DNA of 31,818 nt from a virus. The notes under the pieces were generated by a model. That model searched no databases. It was not told the DNA's origin and saw nothing but the letters and a program-made list of their open reading frames with translations. Numbering within the stretch: the stretch's first letter is position 1; each line of letters begins with the position of its first letter. The position numbers and the translations under genes are program-made. The stretch spans positions 1 to 31,818 of the IMG/VR virus record IMGVR_UViG_3300030103_001098; one strand, given 5' to 3'. Shown one piece after another: positions 1 through 9,527 of this stretch.

Positions 1-2592
1 CTCCGTAGCATTAGTACCAACACGTAACGAATTTGTTCCGTGGTCATAAATTAAATACCCTGCAAATTGTCCTGACCCAGAAGTTGCGTCACTGAAATAA
101 ATATTTGACCTATCACTGTCTGTTGATCTGAGTGTTAGACCAACTTTACCACTGTTAGAAACAGTTAGTCTATCTGCTTCTCCAGAGGAACCAGTAGTGC
201 TAGTGCCAATCATCACCTCGCCACTTGACCCATCCACGACAAGAGCATTCGCAACGCTACTAGATTTTACAGCAAAATTAACATTGGAATTTTGAGCATT
301 ATTAACTGTTATGCCACCGCTGCTCGTCATTCTCATTTGTTCTACGTTGTTGGTTTCAATAATTATAGGCTGATTTTCACGTTGTGTAATTCTTGCTGCA
401 CCACTGTCATTGCCTATTACAAAACCGCCTGTTACTTGCGTTGTATGCGTGTCGTTATTAAATGCTATATATGTTTGAGATCCACCATCTAAGCGCAATA
501 CATAACCACTTGTTAAATTCCCAGATGGACTTGTACCAATCCCAACATTGCCGCTACTGTCGATGCGGAGTCTCTCAACTTGGCCTGACCCTGCATTCGT
601 TTTAAACGCTAAAGCCTGAGTATAACCGCTAGAAATATAAGCAACGCTATCACTGTCAGAACCAATATCTACGCCAAATCCTGAAGTATTGTGAAATTCT
701 GCGATTGCCCCTGATGCACCTGATATACGAACATCAAGAGGAGCCGTTGGGCTTGAATGTCCAATTCCAACATTGCCGCCCTCAGACATATCAATTGTAA
801 TAGCATCAATCTCACTACCACCGTCATTACCTCTTATAACAAAATCACCGTCACTAATTTCAGATTTTACAATAAGATTGTTACCACTTTTTGCTACTAA
901 TCCAAAAGAAGTGCCACCGTCTTTAAAATTTACAATTCCATCATCTGCATCAAGAATAATATCCCCTGCTACATCAAGAGTAAAATCACCAGAAGCATTA
1001 GCTATGTTGCCAGTTACAGTTATACCTGTGGAGGTGGTGGCAAATTTAACTGCATTGTCGTGGTAAAGAGATACCGCACCGTCAGTAAGGAACTGAGCCA
1101 TATATTCAGTTGCACCCTTTTGGATAAACACACCAGTTCCGTTTGAATGAAGCTCTAGCTTGCCATCGCCAACGTCTGCGATTTTTGAATTGCCATCGTG
1201 ATAGATTTCTAAATCTGAGCCTGTGCCAAAAATGGCTTTAGAATTATCTAGAAAAGATGCATTACCACCAACGGTCATATTATTAGTTGCAATGCCACTT
1301 GAGTCTATTGTCACATAAGTCGTCGGTGACAGAGACCCAGATTGGCTAAGACCACTAGTAACTTTAAAAGATGAATTGGTCGTAATAGGTTTAGATGCAA
1401 ATGTTTCGGAGTCATCTAGTGTTAAATTGGTGCCACCCATAGCATTAAGCGTTATTCTAGCCGAATTAGCCTTTGTTAAATCGGCGGTAGATATGTTTAG
1501 AACGGATGGGACACTAGAGCTTGAACTTGTAGTGTACTGAATAAATGCATCATCGCCATCAAAAGTAAGCTTTTGGTTTTCACTTATTGCAAGACTTGCA
1601 GCTGTTACACTTCCAGTAGCAGTAAGATTACGAAAGCTTGCTATGTCTTTATTTGCGTCAACAACGATTGCTTTACTTGCGGTAACAGTTCCCGCTGTAA
1701 CACCAGTAAGAACCGACAGCCCCGAAAGATTAGAGGCAACAGAATTTATGTCAGAAATATTAGTCGCAACAGTAGTTACATTAGAATTGTTACTGGCAAC
1801 TGTAGTAACATTAGCAGAAATTCCTGCAACAGTAGTTACGTTAGCAGATATACCGCCAACAGAATTAACATTTGATATATTAGAAGCAACAGTATTTACA
1901 TTTGAAATGCCTGATGCAACCGTAGTCACATTTGATGAAACTCCTGCCACTGTTGTTACATTCCCAGAAATACCAGCAACAGTAGTTACATTAGCTCTAA
2001 TAGTATTTACATTTTGTATAGCATTTGTAGCATCTGTCCCATCTTCAATGTCTGCTAAAGTTGCTATATCAGCAGATATATTAGCCAAACTTTGAACATC
2101 AGCTATTTGTGGTCCTGCTTCTACTGCACCAGTAGATGCGTTAAAACCCAAGACCTTGCCTTTTCTGTCGTTAACTATTGGGAGGGTATAGCTAACAGTA
2201 GTGTCAAAGTCTTGGGCTTGTATAGAGCGAGCAGCCCTATCATCTAAATCGGCTGCAACCGCTACCAACCGATCTAGCTCAGTATTCAAAGCAACAATAT
2301 TAAAAGCACCAGAAACAGGAAAATCAGTAGTGCGCTCTAATTCAATATCACGGGTAATAACAACAGTAGACCCACCAGTGCCACCTGTGACAGAAATAGA
2401 AACAGTACCAGTAGAACCATCGCCACCCGAAACAGTGTAGTGCGTCGTGATTGTCTTAAGTGTTCCGTCAACATAAACATTTAAATCCGAATTATCAAAA
2501 AACTCAAACGGTACTGCAAAACTTGTTTGTGTTGCTCCCTGAGATACTGAGTAAGATACACGAGGAGAATTATCTGCTATATTAATTGTCAT
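1..2592 (-). CDS. Tail fibre, N-terminal part (cut by window edge)
   Basis: The frame is open from an ATG at 2592 to base 1, giving 864 codons without a stop. Residues 1 to about 135 look like the T7-type fibre N-terminal domain that attaches to the tail (FEFFDNSDLNVYVDG, then TRDIELERTTDFP and ALNTELDRL). A ten-residue repeat region with the pattern NVTTVA follows, then beta-rich segments with the RLRIDSSGNVGIGT signature common in fibres that end in an S74 chaperone. That C-terminal domain lies at the other window end (31302-31817). The Shine-Dalgarno AAAGGTG sits just before the ATG and overlaps a 19-base palindrome. It is the last gene of the structural block. Receptor binding is inferred from family and position. 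Confidence 0.9.
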   Translation of the reverse strand, partial: MTINIADNSPRVSYSVSQGATQTSFAVPFEFFDNSDLNVYVDGTLKTITTHYTVSGGDGSTGTVSISVTGGTGGSTVVITRDIELERTTDFPVSGAFNIVALNTELDRLVAVAADLDDRAARSIQAQDFDTTVSYTLPIVNDRKGKVLGFNASTGAVEAGPQIADVQSLANISADIATLADIEDGTDATNAIQNVNTIRANVTTVAGISGNVTTVAGVSSNVTTVASGISNVNTVASNISNVNSVGGISANVTTVAGISANVTTVASNNSNVTTVATNISDINSVASNLSGLSVLTGVTAGTVTASKAIVVDANKDIASFRNLTATGSVTAASLAISENQKLTFDGDDAFIQYTTSSSSSVPSVLNISTADLTKANSARITLNAMGGTNLTLDDSETFASKPITTNSSFKVTSGLSQSGSLSPTTYVTIDSSGIATNNMTVGGNASFLDNSKAIFGTGSDLEIYHDGNSKIADVGDGKLELHSNGTGVFIQKGATEYMAQFLTDGAVSLYHDNAVKFATTSTGITVTGNIANASGDFTLDVAGDIILDADDGIVNFKDGGTSFGLVAKSGNNLIVKSEISDGDFVIRGNDGGSEIDAITIDMSEGGNVGIGHSSPTAPLDVRISGASGAIAEFHNTSGFGVDIGSDSDSVAYISSGYTQALAFKTNAGSGQVERLRIDSSGNVGIGTSPSGNLTSGYVLRLDGGSQTYIAFNNDTHTTQVTGGFVIGNDSGAARITQRENQPIIIETNNVEQMRMTSSGGITVNNAQNSNVNFAVKSSSVANALVVDGSSGEVMIGTSTTGSSGEADRLTVSNSGKVGLTLRSTDSDRSNIYFSDATSGSGQFAGYLIYDHGTNSLRVGTNATE
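1736..2010 (-). repeat. 30-bp tandem repeat inside tail fibre gene
   Basis: Degenerate copies of a 30-base unit recur at exact 30-base spacing. On the plus strand the anchors GCAACAGTAGTTACATT or variants begin at 1766, 1796, 1826, 1856, 1886, 1916, 1946 and 1976. Each encodes ten residues, roughly V-A-S/G-x-I/S-S/A-N-V-T/N-T/S. This is a fibrous coding repeat as known in phage fibres, and copy number could vary by recombination. Confidence 0.85.
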
Positions 2593-2600
2593 GTTTCACC

Positions 2601-2619
2601 TTTAGATTTCAAATCTAAA
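2601..2619 (-). promoter_or_regulatory. Palindrome abutting the fibre ribosome binding site
   Basis: TTTAGATTT-C-AAATCTAAA is a perfect inverted repeat with nine-base arms and a one-base centre. On the minus strand its last AAA is part of the fibre Shine-Dalgarno AAAGGTG, five bases from the ATG. It could be a protein operator, or as RNA a hairpin with a few central bases unpaired that limits fibre translation. No T-run follows, so it is not a typical terminator. Confidence 0.5.
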
Positions 2620-2641
2620 TTACAGAATTGTTTAACTTGAG

Positions 2642-2651
2642 CAACGCACAA
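2642..2651 (-). promoter_or_regulatory. Late-gene motif TTGTGCGTTG, copy 3
   Basis: TTGTGCGTTG on the minus strand lies in the 80-base gap before the fibre gene. The same ten bases occur at 13649-13658 and 16977-16986, each ahead of a structural block. A partial copy, TTGTGCG, lies just upstream at about 2666-2672. Candidate late promoter or activator site; no -10 box stands at a constant distance in the three copies. Confidence 0.45.
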
Positions 2652-2672
2652 AAAACAATTTTATCCGCACAA

Positions 2673-5600
2673 TTAAAATCTACCTATTCCTATAGATCCA
2701 ACATTATCATCAACTGCTCTAGTTAAATTATTAGTAAAACCTTTTAACCAAAATAGTTGAGCAAAAGGCAAAACTCTACCAAGATCTTTTGTACCTTCTC
2801 CTATATTCCCAGTAAGAAGATTTTGAAAAGCTCTGTAATAATCTAACCCAACAGAAGGACCTGCACCTGCAACAGCAGTAACAGCATCAGCAATGTTTGG
2901 TTCTTGTGGATATTTAGGTGCAAGAATACCATTTGTTATGTTTGGACCACCAAGAGCAAGAGAGGTAGCCATAGAGGTATAAAACAAATCACTGTAAAGT
3001 GGTGCTAATCCAGAATAATCAAATGCCCTAGCAAATTGATCCTGATAACTAAGCTCTACATAATCAGGGGTTCTTACTTGCAGCACCATATACCCCAAGC
3101 CAAGAGCAGCAGCACTACCAATAAATTGACTCTTTATTTGACCATGAGCAAAAGCGCCCATTGTTTTATTAACAGCAGCAAGACTGTAACTATAAAACTG
3201 AAATGGCAGACCAAGCAATCCACTTTCTATTCTAGCATACCCTCTATATTTAGAATCTTCTTTCATTCCAAATTTTCTTGCAACATGCATAGGAATGTAT
3301 GCAATACCGTCTGTAATAATTGGTTTATCAGCAGGAGTTCCCATTAGAATAGTATTTGCAACACCAGAGCCTAATGCATTTCTAAATCTATTTTGAGCAA
3401 GCTCATCTGTCCATGTATCTGAGTTTGCTAAATATAAACCAGACTCACCTTTTTCCCATTTACCCTGTTGTTTTGCAATTCGATTAGCAATAGGAGCATC
3501 AATCAAATATCTTGCTAAATAATCTTGCTCCATTTTAGTTGCTTTGCCCTGAGATAATCTTACAGAATAATCTATTAAAGTATGACTGCGCATCATAGCA
3601 TCAAAGTCTTTAAATATTCTTGTTAATGGAGCTAATCCATTTAATAAATAAAACGCATTTTTAGACTTATCAAAAATATTTGAGCGCAAAGGATTGTTTC
3701 CAAGATCATCTACTAATCTTAAATGCACACTGCCAAACAATATTTCTAATGCTTCACCTGCTATTCTAGCCTCTTTACCACCAAGTTTAATTTGGTTGTT
3801 TTGCATAACACCAAACAAACCTCTCATGGTTTTACCAAGCCCATGCTCCATAATAATCTTTGCAGGTTCAGTAAGTGTCGCAATACCTGCCGAACCTAAG
3901 TACCCAAGCTGCGCTGCGGTTCTTAATACTTCGGCTGCTTTATAATCCCAAGAACTAGGATCTCTATGTATAACAGTTCCCGCAATTCTTTCATAAAGAT
4001 GTCTTTGATCTCTAAGGACAGCATTTCTTTTTTTTTCTTTTACACCTGCATCTATTAAATCTAGCTCTTGATCGTCTAATAGTTCGTCAATAGATCTACC
4101 GCCAAACTGCTTAGAAAACTCATACCTAGACCCAGTTCTTGTAGTGTAAGCTCTCATTACTTGAATAGGATTAGTGTGTATAAATTCTAAAACTTCTGAG
4201 TTTGGTATATCAATCATTCTGTGTTTCAAATGTTTTGATTTACCCATACCAAAAAATGCTTGGTCAAAATCTAATGGATCACCATTATTAATAATTTTAT
4301 CTGTGATGTCTTTAACTCTAGCATTTACATCACTTGTTCTTGTAGAAAGTCTAAAAGTTTCAACACCATCTTTTGTCATTCTTTCTATTTCAGCAGGGTT
4401 GTCTTTAAACCATCTAGCTAAAACAGTTTCAAATTTTTCTCTATTTTTTTTAATATAGTCCCTGTCCCAATACCTTGGTCTAAATACAGTTTCATTTCTT
4501 GGTTTTACTTTTGGTTCTTCACCTATTTCATCAAGAATAGACTGATGCATTTCCATTGTTTGCCTTTGTCTAGCAATAGATCTATTTATTGCAGCTTTTG
4601 CATCTTTGGTTTTTGCTGTCTTAAGTTTTTTTTCTAAAAAATCTATTCTGTTCTGTCGTTTTTTAATATCAGTTTTATAGAAAGCATTACTTCCAATCAT
4701 GCCCTCTTCACGTAATCTAACTTCCCAATCATCATAAAACTTGTTTAATGCAGACATTGCTTCTGACTCAAAATTATCAGCAGCCTTTTCTCCACGTATT
4801 ATTTTTGCATCTACTCTTTCAACCCATGACTCAAAATCAGATCTTTTGTGAAGATAGTCTAATGGTTTGATTGCACCTTTGCCTGTTGATTTCCCCCATA
4901 TCTGTACAAGGTCATCATAAACCTGAACCATTTCGCCATCTAATAATTTAGCGTTCTGATGAACAGAAGGTCTTAATGATTTACCTGCTTTGTTTGCAGC
5001 AAGTAATATTCCAGAATCATTTGCTATCTCTAACGTTGTTAGCTTTACGCTGTCAGGAATACTTTTGTCTTGCAGTATTCTTTTCATTGGCGTTGTTACA
5101 GCATTATAAAGCCATGAGTTAGTAAAGATACTATCAGCAATGCTTAAATCTGTAGTTGCTGTAGAAGGATCTCCAACAGTATCGAAGTCAGATAACTTTT
5201 GGCTTTTGTCAAAACCCTCACCTACAATCGTAGGCTTGTATGTAGGATCTATAGATTGTCTAAGATTATTTATTTCTACTTCTGCATCTCTAGTTGCTCT
5301 AGCTCTTCTTGTTATTGGTATAGATATAAGACCTTGTAGGGCAAAACCAAATGCAGCCGCACTGCCAATATTTATAGCGGCCTCTTGTTTTGTAGCCAAA
5401 GGATCAAAGGGATAACGAATTGCTTCCTGCCCTGCTACAATTGCACCAGTAGCAGTACCAGTTTTTAAAGCTTTGTATGCTATGCTACCGCCCTTTATAA
5501 AAGGAAGTGGTGTATAATTAATAATATCAAAAGCCTCTGCTCCCATTTGCATACCAATAGAGGCTCTTCCATAAATATCTCTTCTAGAAATATTCTCTCT

Positions 5601-5885
5601 TAAATCTTTTTCTAAATGCCTTAAATGTTCCATACTAGTTGCTCTAGCAAGTTCAACAGAATACATTTTTAAATCATCAGAAACATTATCAACTGCGCTA
5701 AAACCATCCTCTACTTCGGGACGCCAACCAAATTTATTGTACTCTCTAACTCTGTCTATAAGAGGATCGTATCTCATGCCAAGCATAGAGCCTACTACCT
5801 CCATAAACTCAGGACTTTCTTGCTCTTCAATTGGTCTATCAGGTAAATACTCTATAACAGGTTTTGTTCTTAAGGCATTTTTCAT
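2673..5885 (-). CDS. Large internal virion protein (T7 gp16-position)
   Basis: 1070 aa. It is the last of three proteins between the tail tube genes and the fibre, the place of T7 gp14, gp15 and gp16, which leave the head and form the DNA ejection channel. Alanine- and glycine-rich hydrophobic stretches occur near residues 130-190 (YTPLPFIKGG, INIGSAAAFGFALQG) and in the last third (FIGSAAALGLGYMVLQV). A charged helical section with KKRQNRIDFLEKKLK lies between them. I see no N-terminal lytic transglycosylase domain such as T7 gp16 carries. The ATG overlaps the previous stop by one base. Role inferred from size and order. Confidence 0.7.
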   Translation of the reverse strand: MKNALRTKPVIEYLPDRPIEEQESPEFMEVVGSMLGMRYDPLIDRVREYNKFGWRPEVEDGFSAVDNVSDDLKMYSVELARATSMEHLRHLEKDLRENISRRDIYGRASIGMQMGAEAFDIINYTPLPFIKGGSIAYKALKTGTATGAIVAGQEAIRYPFDPLATKQEAAINIGSAAAFGFALQGLISIPITRRARATRDAEVEINNLRQSIDPTYKPTIVGEGFDKSQKLSDFDTVGDPSTATTDLSIADSIFTNSWLYNAVTTPMKRILQDKSIPDSVKLTTLEIANDSGILLAANKAGKSLRPSVHQNAKLLDGEMVQVYDDLVQIWGKSTGKGAIKPLDYLHKRSDFESWVERVDAKIIRGEKAADNFESEAMSALNKFYDDWEVRLREEGMIGSNAFYKTDIKKRQNRIDFLEKKLKTAKTKDAKAAINRSIARQRQTMEMHQSILDEIGEEPKVKPRNETVFRPRYWDRDYIKKNREKFETVLARWFKDNPAEIERMTKDGVETFRLSTRTSDVNARVKDITDKIINNGDPLDFDQAFFGMGKSKHLKHRMIDIPNSEVLEFIHTNPIQVMRAYTTRTGSRYEFSKQFGGRSIDELLDDQELDLIDAGVKEKKRNAVLRDQRHLYERIAGTVIHRDPSSWDYKAAEVLRTAAQLGYLGSAGIATLTEPAKIIMEHGLGKTMRGLFGVMQNNQIKLGGKEARIAGEALEILFGSVHLRLVDDLGNNPLRSNIFDKSKNAFYLLNGLAPLTRIFKDFDAMMRSHTLIDYSVRLSQGKATKMEQDYLARYLIDAPIANRIAKQQGKWEKGESGLYLANSDTWTDELAQNRFRNALGSGVANTILMGTPADKPIITDGIAYIPMHVARKFGMKEDSKYRGYARIESGLLGLPFQFYSYSLAAVNKTMGAFAHGQIKSQFIGSAAALGLGYMVLQVRTPDYVELSYQDQFARAFDYSGLAPLYSDLFYTSMATSLALGGPNITNGILAPKYPQEPNIADAVTAVAGAGPSVGLDYYRAFQNLLTGNIGEGTKDLGRVLPFAQLFWLKGFTNNLTRAVDDNVGSIGIGRF

Positions 5886-8800
5886 TATGGTAAATCCACA
5901 CCATAAAATTTAATAACAGGAAGTTTTCTAAAAATACTATCTTCTGCAAAAAATGGCTTCGCACCCCTTTCCCTAGCTTTTTCTTCTTCTTCTCTAGCTT
6001 TTGCTTGAATAGATCTTAACAATTGATTGTATTTATTTTGTGCAAATTTTTCAGTCATACTTGTGTCAAACAAAGGCCATGTAAGCTCAGAAGAACCAAA
6101 CTCATCGAGTACTTTGTCATAAATAAGAGGTCTTATTTCATTGTTTTCATCTCTAAAATAAGCATAAAACTGGGGAATATCGCCGCCATCAAAAGGTACA
6201 AGAAATACCTCTTTTGTTTGCCCTGTTACTACAGTATCTTTCATTATTCTTTTTGAGCCACTTCTCGTTGAAACTTCTCTTTTTTTAATATAAGAAATAT
6301 CTTGTGGCTCTCCTAATCTAAATTCTCTAGGAAGTTCTTGATTAACAAGTTTAATAAACTCAGCTTTTTCTTCTGGATCTGGGAAAACTATGTCTAGTGA
6401 CATTTTAGAAACACTCTTACCACGAACAAATGGACTGTTAGGATCTATAACATGTTCAGATGGTTTATAATTTTCATCAAAATAATTAGTAAGCTCTTCT
6501 ATTATTTCTTGAGATGTTTTACCCATTTCAGCATACATTTCTGCTATAGGCGCAAGATCTGACACAACTACGGTATCTGGAGATATTTTGTTTTGAATAA
6601 ACTCAACAGGAGATAATTGACTAAATACTCTATCTCTATTTATTTTTGCAGTAGGAGAATTAGCTTGTTCTTTTATTTCTAATAGTATTTCATTAGCTGT
6701 TTTTTCATCTCCAAAGTATGCTTTTCTTCGAGCAACCTCCCTTAACAAAGCTGTATTTTCCCCAAAAATATCTCCAAATCTATTAACAGGACCAGATGGG
6801 CTTTCATCATTAAATAATTGAATCGCATGTTTAAGAAGTGTATCAGCGTCTACTTCTGGCGCAGTACCACTTAAAAAGTTATTAAGACCAGATATTAAAC
6901 TTTCTGGTAATGTAATTCTTGCTAGTGGGTAAAATGCAGGTGTTAAAGAATTTGGGTCAGCAGCAGAAGAAATGTTAAAATTATCTGACATTATATTGTC
7001 CATTTCTTCTCTGTGTTTTTTTTCTTTTTTTGTATTGCTTGCTGTAATAGTTTCAATTCTTAATTGCAAAAGCTCGTCAGCTTTTTTTCTCTCTTTTCCT
7101 TTTTTAGTTTCATCATCTTTTATGGCATTTTCTAAAGATGACAGGTTGCGAATAAATTTGTCGGCAACAACGTTACTTTCAGAAATAATTTTTATTATTT
7201 TATCGGCTGTAAGCAACTCAGACTCGCTAAGACCCCTATTATCGTTACCTTTACTCCCTATGTATATTTGCATTTTATTTAAAGTATCAGAAGATGGTGA
7301 ATTAAGATCATTCAGCATAGACTTTGCAGTGTTATAAGATAAACTTTGTTTTAACTGATTTTTTTCTGGAATACCTATATAAGTAGCATTCTCTATTTCT
7401 TCTTTATGTTTTAAAATATCTTCATCAGTAACAGAATTATCTCCTATACCTTCAATTAAAGCAGCATGCTTTTCATTAAGATCTAAGGCCAAAAACTGTT
7501 TTTTAAGAATTTCATTATCTTTATCTTCTGCATTCTTAAGATATTCCCTTGAGTAATCTAAATCTTCAGAACTATTATAAAAAGAAATATTATCATTTCT
7601 TAGAGAAAAAATTATTTTTCTTTGGAATGCACTTAACTCATTACCTATATTAATATTGCCGCCAGTTAAAAAACTATTTACTTTATCTATCTGACCATCC
7701 AAAGCCACTAAGCTGAGAAAAGCGTCAAGATGTTCTCTTCTTGCTTTTTCTTTTAACTTTTTGTGATCCTTTTCATTAGTATTTTTTTCTATATTATCAA
7801 TTATATTTTGGGCTTTATTGTTTGTATCCATAAGGAAATTCACAACATCAACCATTGATCGATTGTTTTTTATATCAGAACCATTGCGTAATAAAAGACC
7901 TGTAGGGTTTTGATTTAAAAGGCTATCCTTAAAACGATCCTGCTCAATTTGTAATTCAAGCGCTGCTTCAGCATTTTGCCTTGATTCTAATTGTTCATAA
8001 GTAGATCTAAATTCTTTAATACTTGATAAAATTGTTGACCTATTATCCTTACTAACAAATTTAAATTTATTATTTTCATCTATAAGTCCAGAAATTTTCA
8101 TCTTTATAAAATCAGGAAGATTTTCTGCATTATTATTTTTAATTGCAATTTCTAAGAGAATCCTGTCATTAGGATCTACCATATCAGAACCGCGCCCAGT
8201 ATGAATTTCTTCATATACTTTTGATATAAAACCAACCATAAAAGAAGCGCTGTATTCAGCATCAAAAGCACTAGGCGCTGATGCATTTAAAGTAGCTGAT
8301 AAAACACCATCTTCATTCCTGCCAATCCCAGACTCTCGGTATTGCTCAAACATTTTTACATTTTTATTTAAGCCAAAGTCATAAGAAACTTCATAGTCCA
8401 ACTGGTTTTTATCAATAATGCTTCGAGCATTTAATTCTTTCTGTCTTAGTCTTTGCTTCTCCAACATATTTGAATATGTAGCAGCGCCATACTTTTGCCC
8501 TTCATTAAGTATAAAGTTAGTATAAGCAGTTTTTTTGCCACCTTCTTCAGAAGATTTAGCCATAGACTCTAAGTATAAGGAAAACTTTTCTTTATATTTC
8601 TCTGCACCATAAGGGTCATCAATATATTCTGTTGCAATTTCCCTTCCCTTTTCTTTAAACTCATTTTCAATTTCCAATTGAAATCTATCGCTTATAACTC
8701 TAGCATAAGCTTCTGCGCCGACTCTGCCAAAGAATGGGTTGTCTCCAATCCAATCTAAAGCCTCAGGCTTTCCAGTTAAAGGATTTAAGGTTGTTATTTT

Positions 8801-8995
8801 TTTTGAGGAAACTTCCTGTGCTTCTTGTGTAGCAGATATAGTTGACTGCCTAGCCATCTCATTAATAGCTATACTTGTAAGCTTTCCTATTGACTCAGAA
8901 ATATTTGCGTATTTTTCTGACTCGCCAGTGTTAATCCTTACTACACCAACTGGTCCTATATTTTTGTACTGTCTTGTTGCTCTTACAATAGGCAT
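5885..8995 (-). CDS. Internal virion protein (T7 gp15-position)
   Basis: 1036 aa, very rich in charged residues and apparently mostly helical, with Lys/Glu-rich stretches (for example NEKDHKKLKEKARREH). No signal peptide or membrane segment is evident. It sits between a gp14-like small protein and a gp16-like large one, and joins the latter by a one-base TAATG overlap. By analogy with T7 gp15 it would be part of the internal core and periplasmic ejection tunnel. The amino acid sequence has no motif I can name, so the call rests on length, composition and order. Confidence 0.65.
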   Translation of the reverse strand: MPIVRATRQYKNIGPVGVVRINTGESEKYANISESIGKLTSIAINEMARQSTISATQEAQEVSSKKITTLNPLTGKPEALDWIGDNPFFGRVGAEAYARVISDRFQLEIENEFKEKGREIATEYIDDPYGAEKYKEKFSLYLESMAKSSEEGGKKTAYTNFILNEGQKYGAATYSNMLEKQRLRQKELNARSIIDKNQLDYEVSYDFGLNKNVKMFEQYRESGIGRNEDGVLSATLNASAPSAFDAEYSASFMVGFISKVYEEIHTGRGSDMVDPNDRILLEIAIKNNNAENLPDFIKMKISGLIDENNKFKFVSKDNRSTILSSIKEFRSTYEQLESRQNAEAALELQIEQDRFKDSLLNQNPTGLLLRNGSDIKNNRSMVDVVNFLMDTNNKAQNIIDNIEKNTNEKDHKKLKEKARREHLDAFLSLVALDGQIDKVNSFLTGGNINIGNELSAFQRKIIFSLRNDNISFYNSSEDLDYSREYLKNAEDKDNEILKKQFLALDLNEKHAALIEGIGDNSVTDEDILKHKEEIENATYIGIPEKNQLKQSLSYNTAKSMLNDLNSPSSDTLNKMQIYIGSKGNDNRGLSESELLTADKIIKIISESNVVADKFIRNLSSLENAIKDDETKKGKERKKADELLQLRIETITASNTKKEKKHREEMDNIMSDNFNISSAADPNSLTPAFYPLARITLPESLISGLNNFLSGTAPEVDADTLLKHAIQLFNDESPSGPVNRFGDIFGENTALLREVARRKAYFGDEKTANEILLEIKEQANSPTAKINRDRVFSQLSPVEFIQNKISPDTVVVSDLAPIAEMYAEMGKTSQEIIEELTNYFDENYKPSEHVIDPNSPFVRGKSVSKMSLDIVFPDPEEKAEFIKLVNQELPREFRLGEPQDISYIKKREVSTRSGSKRIMKDTVVTGQTKEVFLVPFDGGDIPQFYAYFRDENNEIRPLIYDKVLDEFGSSELTWPLFDTSMTEKFAQNKYNQLLRSIQAKAREEEEKARERGAKPFFAEDSIFRKLPVIKFYGVDLP

Positions 8996-8999
8996 ACTA

Positions 9000-9527
9000 T
9001 TAATTCTCTTTATTAGTTAAGGCTGTATTGCTTTGTGAGTCTGAAGTAGCAAATAAATTTCTGAAGTCTGCACTTGTAGAAAGATCATACATATTGCTTA
9101 AAAGATTAGTTGTAGCAACAGACCTCATTCCTGCCGCCACATTCTGACCGTATTTATATGAAACAGATGCTTGAGTTTGTAAATTAGCCTTTGTTAGTTC
9201 AAGCTGAGACTCTATAGTTCTTACATCTTCTTGAACAATATCTCTGTTTCTTTTCATATAAGCGTCAACAGATCTATCTGTACGACCTAACATATTAAAG
9301 AAGGCTATGTTTTGAGACTCTGCTATTTTTTGATCTTCAAGTCTCCTTCTCATCCTTTGATTTGCTTCAGTCTGTGCAGCAAAAAGCTCAGAAACATATT
9401 GCCTAGCTTGTAATTCTCCTGCTTCTCTTTCTTTTTGAGCAGCGTCTTGTGCCGTATCATAAGATTTTTTTGCGCCGAAAAGAGCTAAAAAAGTTGTAAT
9501 TATGGGTATTGGATTTACTGGCGGCAT
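9000..9527 (-). CDS. Small internal virion protein (T7 gp14-like)
   Basis: 175 aa. The N-terminus is hydrophobic (PIPIITTFLALFGAKK), followed by a long alanine-, glutamine- and arginine-rich helical region (AQDAAQKEREAGELQARQ, NQRMRRRLEDQKIAES). This matches the look of T7 gp14-type proteins that insert in the host outer membrane during ejection. It begins at the stop of tail tube B (one-base overlap) and ends four bases before the next gene, so the three internal proteins form one translational unit. Confidence 0.65.
   Translation of the reverse strand: MPPVNPIPIITTFLALFGAKKSYDTAQDAAQKEREAGELQARQYVSELFAAQTEANQRMRRRLEDQKIAESQNIAFFNMLGRTDRSVDAYMKRNRDIVQEDVRTIESQLELTKANLQTQASVSYKYGQNVAAGMRSVATTNLLSNMYDLSTSADFRNLFATSDSQSNTALTNKEN

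Noticed and set aside
1736-2010. Regular 30-base repeats resembling a CRISPR array
   Set aside because: There are no unique spacers; the repeats are in frame, degenerate and code for the fibre repeat.
292-2440. Plus-strand open frames across the fibre gene
   Set aside because: They are opposite a long coding frame, lack binding sites, and read as low-complexity Thr/Val/Pro or Ser/Asn strings mirroring the repeats.
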